Source: Nothophaeocryptopus gaeumannii
Taxonomy: Eukaryota > Ascomycota > Dothideomycetes > Mycosphaerellales > Mycosphaerellaceae
DNA length: 64,000 nucleotides
Reading direction: 5' to 3'
NCBI GenBank assembly: GCA_031771865.1
Contig: JASISA010000042.1
Span: forward strand, 2,039,501 to 2,103,500
This document shows positions 44,690 through 53,711 of the stretch, piece by piece. The notes below the pieces were generated by a model that did no database searches, was not told the DNA's origin, and was given only the letters and a program-made list of their open reading frames with translations. The position numbers and the translations under genes are program-made. How positions within the stretch are numbered: the stretch's first letter is position 1; every line of letters starts with the position of its first letter.

Positions 44690-46510
44690 CTAGAAATCGG
44701 ATGTGAGAGGCGGGAAGAGTAGTCCTTTCTCTCCCTTCCCAATATCGACAAAGCTCACGCCATAGTCATCATCCTCACCCAATCGACACCAATCGAAATT
44801 CCTTCTGTCTTGCTTGACGCCGAGCATATCAAGCATGCGTTGCGAAGATGTCGGCATGAACGGTTGTAGCAGTATACCCACTTGCCGCAACGTCTCTGCC
44901 GAGAGGAAGATGTTCCGATCAATCTGCTCGATCAAACGCGCCTGCTCGCCCTCTGGCATAGTCGGGTTGTCTTTGAGCTGCTTCGCGAGTTTCCAAGGCG
45001 AGGCATGCTGAAAATAGGCGTTCGCATCGTATACAAGCTTCATGATTGTCTGGAGAGCCCGATTTGGATGTAAAGCTTTCATGTGGCTGTTTGTTTGCGC
45101 GGATATCACCTTGACGTGGAGCAGAAATTTTTGGTCTTGTTCGGGAAATAGGCTAGTATAGTCGACCTCTTCGCTGCCCTGATTAGCTTTGCAGAAGCGC
45201 TTGACAGCCCGCTCGACACTCCAGTTCGGACTTCGCATGATGCGAGCCGTCAAGTTGCCCACACCACCTTGAAGGCCTTTCTTGTACTTCTCGATGATGA
45301 AGGTATTGTCATAATCGGCATCGTCAGCAATGCCGCCATCGTGAATCAAGAACCAGCGGAGAGGGTCGATGCCGAAGCGCTCGAGTGCAAAGAATGGGTT
45401 GACCCCGTTTCCAGTACTCTTCGCCATCTTCTGCTTACCCAGCGTCCAGTGCGCGTGTGTGAGAACCTGCTTGTGGAGGGGCAGGTCGAGAGCCATGAGA
45501 AACGCAGGCCAGTAGATGCAGTGAAAGCGAATGATGTCCTTGCCGATGACTTGAACGTCTGGTGGCCAACCTGTCGCAGCTTCCTGTCCAGGCGTGAAAG
45601 GGTATCCAATCGCAGTCGCATAGTTCAGAAGCGCATCTAGCCAGACGTAAATTGTCTGTGACGAATCCGTCGGCACCTGCACGCCCCAGGTCAACCGCTC
45701 CGCAGGTCGTGAAATTGAGAGATCCTCCAACCCAGCCTCAACTTGCCTAAGAACCTCGCTCATCCTCGTCTTGGGCACGATATAGTTGGGATTCTCCGCA
45801 TAAAACTCCAACAGTTTCTCCCGAAACGCACTCAACCGAAAATGATAATTCCTCTCACTCGTCCACTCCACCTCTTTCCCCGTCTCGATACTCGCCATCA
45901 TCTTCCTCCCCGTCGGCGGATCCACAATCAACTGCACTTGACTCTGCGGATAGAACGTCTCGTCGGAAACACTGTACCACCCTTCGTGCTTACTCTCATA
46001 GATGTAACCCCTCTCCTCTAGCATCTGCCACGCATACTCTACTCCTTGCTTATGATGCGGATCTGTCGTGCGGATGAATACATCGTTATCCATACCCACT
46101 CTTGCGGCTAGGTCTTTGAATACCTCTGCGCCTTTATCCGTGAATTCTTGCGGGTCGACGCCGGCTTTCGCTGCGGCGCGTTGGATTTTCATTCCGTGCT
46201 CGTCTGTTCCTGTGAGGAGGACTGCGTTTCGGCCTTTGAGGATTTGCCAGCGTTTTAAGACGTCGGCGAGGATCATCGTGTACATATGGCCGACGTGCGG
46301 TGCGGCGTTGACGTAGAAGATGGGGGTGGTGACATAGTATGGTTTCTTGTCTTTCTCATCCGTGTTGGTCGTCGTGGTTGCGAGATTGCGCCATTGCTGG
46401 CGAGTTGAGGATCTGCAGTGTTGGCAGAGCCATTGTGGTCGCCATCGTCGCGCGATGAGGGATTGTAGAGGCGTGAGACGCGCTGAAAGCGTGGGTGTGG
46501 AAACGCGCAT
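44690..46510 (-). CDS. MSM1: Mitochondrial methionyl-tRNA synthetase, 606 aa
   Basis: A single exon from ATG 46510. The first 45 residues are rich in Arg, Ser and Thr with few acidic residues, as expected of a mitochondrial presequence. The class I catalytic core follows: YYVTTPIFYVNAAPHVGHMYT with the HIGH-type motif HVGH at 72-75, GTDEHGMKIQRAA, WLDALLNYATAIGYP, and HAHWTLGKQKMAKSTGNG. The last carries the KMSKS loop as KMAKS at 361-365. A C-terminal anticodon-binding helical domain completes it. It lacks the zinc-knuckle insert of cytosolic enzymes, which fits the mitochondrial/bacterial type. It charges mitochondrial tRNA-Met. The start lies 166 bp from the divergent F-box gene. Confidence 0.95.
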   Translation of the reverse strand: MRVSTPTLSARLTPLQSLIARRWRPQWLCQHCRSSTRQQWRNLATTTTNTDEKDKKPYYVTTPIFYVNAAPHVGHMYTMILADVLKRWQILKGRNAVLLTGTDEHGMKIQRAAAKAGVDPQEFTDKGAEVFKDLAARVGMDNDVFIRTTDPHHKQGVEYAWQMLEERGYIYESKHEGWYSVSDETFYPQSQVQLIVDPPTGRKMMASIETGKEVEWTSERNYHFRLSAFREKLLEFYAENPNYIVPKTRMSEVLRQVEAGLEDLSISRPAERLTWGVQVPTDSSQTIYVWLDALLNYATAIGYPFTPGQEAATGWPPDVQVIGKDIIRFHCIYWPAFLMALDLPLHKQVLTHAHWTLGKQKMAKSTGNGVNPFFALERFGIDPLRWFLIHDGGIADDADYDNTFIIEKYKKGLQGGVGNLTARIMRSPNWSVERAVKRFCKANQGSEEVDYTSLFPEQDQKFLLHVKVISAQTNSHMKALHPNRALQTIMKLVYDANAYFQHASPWKLAKQLKDNPTMPEGEQARLIEQIDRNIFLSAETLRQVGILLQPFMPTSSQRMLDMLGVKQDRRNFDWCRLGEDDDYGVSFVDIGKGEKGLLFPPLTSDF

Positions 46511-46676
46511 TGGAGTGTGGAACTTTCACTCACGAGGTGAGGAGCTTCGCGTGGAAGGAGCTTTGGTGGCCCGAGCTCGGCGGTGTTCAGTGCCGAGGTG
46601 TGGATTAAGCACATCAACTCAACTGCATGGTTCTGAATAAACATGTATCCAACCCAACTATCTCAAAGTTCACAAC

Positions 46677-47228
46677 ATGTTTCTACCACTGATTGAAATC
46701 AAATGCCCTCATCTCCCCGAAGAGTTGTGGTTAGAGATCTTCCGCCAATGCAATCCAGAAGATCTATGGCTCTCAGTACGACATGTCAACAAGCGATTCA
46801 AGACGATCACAGAAGACGTAATCAAGACAGAAATTATACCAGACTTCGCCATTGGACTCAATTACACACTCGGCGGCGGCTCGCATCACAGATGGTACGA
46901 CATCCGTGCCAACATCACACTGAGTTACTCCGAAATCAGCAAACACAACCCACAGTACGCTCTGTTCGACAAGATCGTGATCCGCCCCGAGTCTTGCCAT
47001 GAGCGCGCCTGGGAGAAATGGAATCGAATAGCAGCAAACGGCCTCGGCGATGAGATAGAATGGAAAGTTCAGCTGAGAGCAGACGGCGAAGTTCGTCAAC
47101 TCCGCTTACCTCGAGTGGTGATCGGACAGAAGGGAGCATGGTGCGACTGGAAGGAACTGCTGGATACCTATCTCCAGAAAGAATCGCGAGCAGAGCACAA
47201 TCATTCTTTGCAATGGAAACTTTTGTAA
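46677..47228 (+). CDS. F-box protein, 183 aa
   Basis: A single exon from ATG 46677. An F-box-like motif occupies about residues 12-50 (LPEELWLEIFRQCNPEDLWLSVRHVNKRF), with the usual LP start and the late V-N-x-x-F. The rest contains an aromatic middle part (HRWYDIRANITLSYSEISKHNPQYALFDKIVI) and a Trp-rich end. There are no WD40 or leucine-rich repeats. F-box proteins present targets to SCF ubiquitin ligases through Skp1; the target is unknown. It resembles the many short, fast-evolving F-box proteins of ascomycetes. It converges with LYS1. Confidence 0.75.
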   Translation: MFLPLIEIKCPHLPEELWLEIFRQCNPEDLWLSVRHVNKRFKTITEDVIKTEIIPDFAIGLNYTLGGGSHHRWYDIRANITLSYSEISKHNPQYALFDKIVIRPESCHERAWEKWNRIAANGLGDEIEWKVQLRADGEVRQLRLPRVVIGQKGAWCDWKELLDTYLQKESRAEHNHSLQWKLL

Positions 47229-47453
47229 CACTTCTGCGAAAGCCCCGGTTCGGCGCCTGCTGTGACACACCTAGCGGTTGTCTATGGGGAAGCTGCAGAC
47301 AGATCCAGGAATGGAGGGGGTGTGGTGGAGCAAGGCTTTTCAGCCTTAGACGTTGTGGCTATTTAGTGCACTGCGCGTGCGAGAGCTATCTATAACAACA
47401 TCTAGTTGATTCTCAGACTGGCGGCTGGATCACCGCCGAGGCGATGGAGAAGT

Positions 47454-48717
47454 CTACTTTGGTAGCGTTGCGACCTTGTCATGGAACAGCTTCTCAGCTT
47501 GTTGCCAGACACGAGCGTTTCTGCGGTCATTTAGCTGGATTAGGCTGGGTAGAAGAGCAGAAGCAAAGGCCTCGGATGCTTCACGCGGAAGTAGCGAAGG
47601 AAGGTGGTCGATGCTGATCACACTGAGTGGGATATCGTTCGCTTCAGCTGAGAGCTTGACAGGCACTGTTGGCTTGTCGAAAGTTGTATTAATGTCGTAG
47701 ATCGGGATTGGGTTGTGCGGGTTTGTGGTGTCGCAGGAGACATCGCAGACGACCGACAACTTGCGATTTGGCGAAGCGAGCGATTTCTGGTCGATGAAGG
47801 GCGGGATCTTGGCCGACAGGTAGATGCAGTTGACGAAGACATCCGACTCAATGATCTCCTGGTAGGGCCCTGGCGTGGCACTGGTCTCTGGAAGATCCCA
47901 CTTAAGGATGTCTTCCACATCTGCCTTGACGCAGAGGTCGACAGCACCACGGCCACATCGGCCAAGGGCGCCAATGACAAGCACTCGTGGAAGATGACCG
48001 GCCTTAGCCTTGCCTTCTTGGACAGCCTTCTTGACCTCGGCGATGAGTAGATCTTCGTTTTCGTACGGTGTCACACCAGCAAGTGGCTTGTCCTTACCAT
48101 GGACCAGTTGGTGTGCCCAGGCGATCAGAGCAAGGGCTGCTCCGGCGAACCCAGCGTGCTGTAGGTCGTTTAGCAATGCATGCAATCCTGGAATGCTAGC
48201 TTTCACTCACGTAGCCAAATGCTGCGACTCTCCTGCCATTCTCGTCTTCGAGGAATTCAAGGTCGAGTAGAGTACCTCCACCACGAGGGAATCTGCTAAG
48301 TACTGTGTCCCAGCCGCCTTGGCCTTTGTAGCCTTCATATTGTCAGTGCAATTCGCTTGTATGATATCGTGTATACTGACAGTGTGCGAATTGAACGTGC
48401 TAAAATCCTGTTAGCTGTTGTTTCTCGAAATGAACGGCGTGAGTTCTCACTGTGTGCTTCAATGGAAAATTCTCTTCAGGAAGCTCCTTCAATCCAATGA
48501 TGATGTGCTCTTTGGGAACATCAACCCATGATCCGCTAGGGATCAACTTTGCTCCTGTGCCTTCATACTCCCTGTCGTTAAAGATGCTCAGTTCCGAGCG
48601 TTCAACATGAACTTCGTAGCCTGCATCCACGAGCTTCTTGGCAATGGTCGGTGTGACTGCAGAGCGATGCTCCAAGGGCTTGGTCTCCGCCCGGAAGTGA
48701 AGTACCGTTGGGGACAT
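47454..48717 (-). CDS. LYS1: Saccharopine dehydrogenase (NAD+, L-lysine-forming), 370 aa
   Basis: Four exons: 48717-48451, 48399-48381 (only 19 nt), 48332-48211 and 48158-47454. Introns are 51, 48 and 52 nt. The spliced protein starts MSPTVLHFRAETKPLEHRSAVTP. It then reads LKELPEENFPLKHT, HVQFAHCYKGQGGWD, LSRFPRGGGTLLDLEFLEDENGRRVAAFGY and HAGFAGAALALIAWAHQL, as in fungal Lys1. Further on is the nucleotide-fold segment RVLVIGALGRCGRGAVDLC and the KLSVVCDVSCDTTNPHNPIPIY segment. It catalyses the last step of the alpha-aminoadipate pathway, cleaving saccharopine to lysine and 2-oxoglutarate. Length agrees with the yeast enzyme. ATG 48717 is preferred over in-frame upstream codons because it matches the family start. 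Confidence 0.97.
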
Positions 48718-50030
48718 CGTGTGAGGTTGTAATGATTGGTACAGGTGCCGTCTGTTGAGCAAACAAAGTCAATGGCTTTTATGGCACAAGCGCGACGTTT
48801 TGCGGATGCGTCATTCTTGACTTTTTGTGAAATGCAGCTCAAAAGGGTTTAGCGCCAGGGGACACAGCGGTTGCCAATGTTGACACCGAGAGAAGTTCAT
48901 CCTGGCTACAATGGGGCATTCGGAGTTCATCAATGAACGACTGCGAACACCTGATGAGCGATCTCAAAAGTTCAGCATGGTGTACTGCCCGTGCCGCAGG
49001 CTTGGAGCCTAATTCCTGATCAAGCCCGATGGATCGCTCCTATGAAGACCTCTCCATCTCTCAGCAGTCTATAGGCCGTCCGACTAAATACTTGAAAGAG
49101 AAGTTCAAAGTGAGCATTGGAGAGTTTAATCGACGATCTCGTCTCTCTGCGGAACGCGGTCATCACTGTATCGAACATTACGGTTTCATCGGCGTGTTCG
49201 GAGTAGTGGACGACTGGCGAGATACGGATCCCATCGTGCCACGTCTACTTCTGACACTTGCGGGCTGCGATGGAGGGCGATACTATCAGTTCTCTTGGCC
49301 AATCCTCGCTGAAGAGAGCATTTTAGTCAACGGATATCACCTCTTTCTGGCCAAGCTTAGACTTCGGCAGGTCGCCCTCGCCGCTGACGATATGTCCATT
49401 TGGCTCCGTGGGACGAGTGCCGGAATACTCGCAACGTAGTCACAAAACATTGACACGAGCCTCTGTCCACTAACTTTGGAAAGCAGTACTGATGAAGAGT
49501 TATGTCATTGGCTCGGTAAAGACGGCGACCAGCGGGTGCTCAAGAATATGCTTGTGACACAGCATTGAAGCATCCCGCTTCACAACCTTATTCACGACTA
49601 CGATCTGTCGAAGCGTGACTGTGATGCCCGATCGAGCAACGTGCATACAACGAGCAACATGCATACAATGCCAGCCAGCCTGAGGGACGTTCGTTAGAAC
49701 ACGAAACCCGAACAGTCTAGAGGTTTTCACTCATTCAAACGCCAATCATTGTCATCTCGGACCGAGGAACAAGCGAGCTGTTATTAACTGTTCAATGCAC
49801 TACCCGTAATCGGTACAATCTGTGAACTACCTTGTCAGTCTCCTCATTCTACCATGCTTACACAAGTACCAGTCAACCACCTGTTCCCTCGCTTCGTGAT
49901 CACTGATTTACTGACGCATGTCTCGAAAATCGCTCTTTCATTGTACACATAATAAGCTCGAAATCTGGATACTTTCTCGTACACGCCGATTCGCTTATAG
50001 TCAAATGCAGCCCTCGTCCGGTGTATCTCA
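48718..50030. other. Interval between LYS1 and BIG1
   Basis: 1.3 kb holding the LYS1 upstream region and one weak plus-strand ORF (49029-49439, listed separately). 49440-50030 shows nothing recognisable except a short GCAACATGCATACAA-type duplication near 49640-49670. Confidence 0.4.
49029..49439 (+). CDS. Hypothetical protein, 136 aa
   Basis: The ATG frame at 49029 reads a protein-like sequence (MDRSYEDLSISQQ, KYLKEKFKVSIGEFNRRSRLS, YYQFSWPILAEESILVNGYHLFLAKLRL). It has no low-complexity parts, no membrane segment and no family I know. It lies between LYS1 and BIG1 on the opposite strand to both. The normal amino-acid balance argues for a real gene; the lack of any signature argues for caution. 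Confidence 0.35.
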   Translation: MDRSYEDLSISQQSIGRPTKYLKEKFKVSIGEFNRRSRLSAERGHHCIEHYGFIGVFGVVDDWRDTDPIVPRLLLTLAGCDGGRYYQFSWPILAEESILVNGYHLFLAKLRLRQVALAADDMSIWLRGTSAGILAT

Positions 50031-51067
50031 CTATTGCTGCTTCTTCTGCGCCTGGGGACCCATCTCCTTGCTGAAGCTCATATAGCTAACCTCCAGACCG
50101 GCAATCGCGGAGACGCCGACGTAGAGGATGACGAAGAGGAGGATCGAGACTGTGAGGCCCATGAAGATACCTAGTACAAGCACTGTTAGCATCAAATCCT
50201 CACAAAGCTCGAGCCAAGATTGGCTCGGTGTGACATCCGAACTCACCAGGCGACAAAAACTGATACTTCTCAAAAAGTGGCAGTCCCTCCTGACTCCACT
50301 CCTCCTTCGCTTGCATCCGTCCCTTGCCCTCAAGATCCCTCTTCAAATCCGTATGCATGCCCTTCTCCCAAGAAGCACCTTCCTCATTGTCCTCCTTCTC
50401 GTACTGCACATGCTTCTCGCCCAACGGAACACCCACGTAAACAATCGTGTGGGCAGTCTTGTTCGCCAAGAGCGAATGTAACTGGCTATCGAGAAACGCA
50501 TCCGCGTCGATCAAACTCTGTCTTCGCAGCTCTTTCTCAGCGGCGGGACAATGTCTCATAGCAGCCTGACTTAATTCGACAACCGCACTCTTTGGCTTTG
50601 ACGTGGACGTGGTGTATTCTTCCAAACTCATCCTTTGCGCTCCGCATTTCTCTGCACTGCTCAGACTCGCAGCGAGGCGATCTGTATCGACTTGTCCCAT
50701 GACTTCGGGTATCTGCACGATACTGTCATACGACTCGTGTTGCATCCGTCTCTGGAGTTTCGGCATCGCTGCATCGTGGCGGAGGTCGTGGGCTCGAAGG
50801 CCGGGGTGTTCGATGAGGATGAAGAGGTTTGAGTCGCATGTTGAAAGGGAGGAGAGGAGGTTGGATTCGAGATTTGTGGATGTGGTAAGTTGTTGGGACT
50901 TGAGGTCGGATGTAGTGCTAGAGGCGCATGTCAGTTGGTTTGCGATTGGTGTGGTATGGGTGGGAGGCGTACGGTTTCGTAGAGAGCATGAAGAACGGGC
51001 TGGCATCACGCAGCGCGTACGCGGAGTTCGCTGCCGCGAGGAGGGCGGTCGATATCCGTGGCAACAT
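50031..51067 (-). CDS. BIG1: BIG1-type ER membrane protein for cell wall glucan/V-ATPase, 301 aa
   Basis: Three exons: 51067-50973, 50917-50247 and 50170-50031, with introns of 54 and 75 nt. The protein begins with a signal peptide (MLPRISTALLAAANSAYA) directly followed by LRDASPFFMLSTKP, the typical mature start of the family. The luminal part has a DAFLDSQLHSLL segment and IVYVGVP. It closes with LPLFEKYQFLSPGIFMGL leading into one membrane helix (VSILLFVILYVGVSAIAGL) and the tail SYMSFSKEMGPQAQKKQQ. In yeasts Big1 is an ER protein needed for normal beta-1,6-glucan, and the family is related to V-ATPase accessory proteins. The small first exon is supported by phase and the signal peptide. 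Confidence 0.92.
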
Positions 51068-51248
51068 CTTGACTGTTTTGTGTGTTGTAATGTCGTCGCC
51101 TGAGACGTTCAAGGACAAGGCAAGCTCTCCAAAGGTGACGTTCTCAGCTTCCTCCGAGCCTCCTCCGAGCGCATCCTCTTCCAAAAAGTTCACGATCAAC
51201 CATCAGACATATTCTCCACCTCACTTTCACCAAACACCTCTAGAGATA
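51068..51248. promoter_or_regulatory. Bidirectional promoter region of BIG1 and RRP17
   Basis: Only 181 bp separate two divergent ATG codons, so the two genes must share promoter sequence. The stretch is CT-rich on the RRP17 side. No specific binding site is claimed. Confidence 0.6.
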
Positions 51249-51984
51249 ATGGCGCCTCCCTCAAAACGCCGAAAGCTAGCTATAAACCAAGTCGAATCGC
51301 TCAATTTCGACGACTCCGCCCGACAAGAATATCTCACTGGTTTCAGCAAGCGCAAGCAAGCCAGAAAAGAACATGCGCGGGAACAGGCAATTAAGAGGGA
51401 TAAGGAAGAGAAGGTTAGGGAGAGGAAGCAGGTATGCCGCAGCGAGTCTCTTTGCTTCATTTGTGGGGTTTATGGGACTAGACTTGGCTGACTTGGATTT
51501 CTTCTAGATTCGAGAACAACGCAAAGCCGACCTCGAACACCACGTCGCGGAGGTGAATGCGGAGCTGAAGAAGCAGAATGCCCTCATGAATGGCGAGGAT
51601 CCAGAATCTACATCCACCGACGAGTTTGGAGGGTTTTCAGGTTCCGAAAACCAACAGCCCGCGCCAGAAGAAGAAGTCCTGCCCTCGGATGAGGAATACG
51701 TCGATGAGGACAAATACACCACAGTCACAGTAGAACCTATGGGCGAGAGTGATGACGAAGAGGATGGCGAGAGGCCTGCGTCAGTGTCGCAAGAAGCGAA
51801 ACCTGCAACAGATCCTACCCAGGTGAAAAGGAAGCGACCTTGGGCAAAAGATGGGGAGGATAAGAAGAAGACGAAAAAGAAGAAATTTCGATACGAAAGT
51901 AAAGCGGAACGAGCGGTGACGAGAAATAAGCAGAAGAGTAAGAACAGCAAAGCTGCGAAAGAGAGGAGGTCCGGTGGAAAGTAG
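51249..51984 (+). CDS. RRP17: Ribosome biogenesis protein RRP17/Nop25 family, 219 aa
   Basis: Two exons: 51249-51431 and 51508-51984, with a 76-nt intron in phase 0. The N-terminus contains KRRKLAINQVESLNFDDSARQEYLTGFSKRK and onward to KQARKEHAREQ, the conserved Nop25/Rrp17 motif. A long basic coiled helix follows (RDKEEKVRERKQIREQRK). The middle is acidic and disordered. The C-terminus is a lysine-rich nuclear/nucleolar signal (KKKTKKKKFRYESKAERAV). In yeast Rrp17 is a nucleolar 5'-3' exonuclease acting on pre-60S rRNA; the family role here is inferred by similarity. It is divergent from BIG1. Confidence 0.93.
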
Positions 51985-52531
51985 CGAAAATGCGCAGAGT
52001 GTGTGTCGGATCGAAGATGAGAAGGTCGCGAGGGCACATGTCTTGTTCGGCGCTGTATGTCGAGCATGATGAGTGTTCTCCAGGGCCAACGCAGCTCGTC
52101 GTACGAATCTCGTGTTGCATCCCATTGAGCGTGAGCGGAGCTGAGAGCGAGGATTAAAAGAGATGTATATTTTCAGGGGTATTCTGCGTGCAATGCCATT
52201 AACAAGAAGCTCCCATCTCCACTTCGTCCACGTCGAAGGTAGCGGCGACAGTGATCAACGCCTAGGGGATATAACAAAGACCAAGAGAAACGCCTGCTTC
52301 TGCCCGCGATCGTACTCCGTCAATGCTGGTCATGCCCCACTGTCATCTCACACCTTTGGCCGCTCCACGTGCTTCAGTATCGGCCTGGAGTAGTTGGTCC
52401 TCTGAGGAGTGCTCGATACCGTGTCGGCGAAGGAGCCTTCATTCAAGCCACAAGATTCGCATTAGCCATCACCTGCCTGCCGTAATGGTTTTATCGGGGT
52501 AAAGGTGGTGTATGTGTGTAGGAGGGACAGC
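51985..52531. other. Intergenic region between convergent RRP17 and tropomyosin
   Basis: About 550 bp with 3' flanks of both genes. No coding signal or repeat was recognised. Confidence 0.4.
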
Positions 52532-53344
52532 TTAGATGTTACCAATCTCCGCGACAAAATCATCCAGCTCCTTCTTGGTATCGGCATATTTCTTGGCCAT
52601 CTCCTCGTACTTGGTCTCCCACTGATCGCGTGCTGCTTCGAGTGCCTGAACCTTGCGCTCGTAGTGGCCGGCCTTCACATCGGTTTGGCGTAGCCTGTTA
52701 GAAACACACAGTCAGCGTGCTCCTTTCGTATACTCTGTGCGCTGTCTCCTCTTTGAGTCTTATTCAATAGCAGGCGACGCACACCCACTGCTCCCACCAC
52801 TTCAGGGGCTCGAGTTCAAGCGCTGCTTTCGGAGATAAGCATACGTACTTCTCGTTTGTCTCCCGCAAGTTCTTGTCGTTTTCCTCGGCTTCCTCCTCCA
52901 GCAGCTGTAGCTTTCGCTGGAGTGCCTCGTTTTGTGTGCCGTGTTGTGCGCTGTCGTCTGCTGCCGCCTTGGCCTCGCCATGGAGCTTCTCGAGCTTCTC
53001 AACCTCGCCCTCGAGCATCGAATTCTTGTGTTGAAGCGATGTGATTTCCTGCTCCTTCTGGAGGTTCTCCTGCTCCATTGTCTTGATCTTCGTGGACATC
53101 TCTTCCACCTTGGCGGCGGACTCGTCGGCCTCGACACGCAGGGCGTTCATGCGCTGTAGTAAGAAGCATTGTCAGTACGTGGAGAATAGACGAAATTGAT
53201 ATTGCGGAGTGATGTGATATGAAGCATGGGCCTGGTAGTGCTCATGCTGGGTCTGTGTTTGTGTAGCATGGGTGTTTCTTTGGTGACTGGTGAGGGGCAG
53301 ACGGGAGATTCAGGCGGTCTGCATACGTTCTTGATCTGATCCAT
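52532..53344 (-). CDS. tpm1: Tropomyosin, 161 aa
   Basis: Three exons: 53344-53327 (18 nt), 53153-52849 and 52694-52532. Introns are 173 and 154 nt, longer than others in the window. Spliced, it reads MDQIKN then RMNALRVEADESAAKVEEM, KIKTMEQENLQKEQEITSLQHKN, MLEGEVEKLEKLHGEAK, GTQNEALQRKLQLLEEEAEE and ETNEKLRQTDVKAGHYERKV. It ends KKELDDFVAEIGNI. It is a continuous parallel coiled coil of the length usual for fungal tropomyosin. It polymerises along formin-made actin cables, supporting polarised growth and septation. The tiny first exon is typical of the gene in filamentous fungi. The overlong middle frame beyond 52849 is intron sequence without a function. Confidence 0.95.
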
Positions 53345-53711
53345 GGTAGCGGTGTTTCCAGAGGAACTCGATGATCAGGAGTACAGGTGAGATATGGTCA
53401 GAAGTTGGAGTGAAGGTGGTATTATTGCGGTGCGTGCGTGGTTGTTGTGGCTTTGAGATCTGACGCTCACAGTTGTGGTTCGGTGGCCTGGTGGTGCTCG
53501 CTCCCAGCAAAGAAGTTGGAGAAAGCAGCATCCCTGTCGACCAGGTCCGAGCGCCACTCTCTCCACCTGTTCAAGGGTTCAAAGCTTATTCTCCCAAACA
53601 GGAAATGGTTCATAAACACATCTCCGTCACCAACATCACCACCCTCGACAGCACTTCTGGACACATGCTATGACCTGAAACGCCGGCGAGTCATCCTGAC
53701 CGACAGCGACA
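53345..53711. promoter_or_regulatory. Divergent upstream region of tropomyosin and the securin-like gene
   Basis: 367 bp between two divergent ATG codons. It includes a CT/CA-rich stretch at 53600-53660 before the securin-like start. No individual binding site can be named. Confidence 0.4.

Noticed and set aside
52740..52848. Extension of the middle tropomyosin frame beyond the splice site
   Set aside because: The residues after ETNEK are not tropomyosin-like, and a GTACGT donor plus a CAG acceptor at 52695 restore the family sequence.
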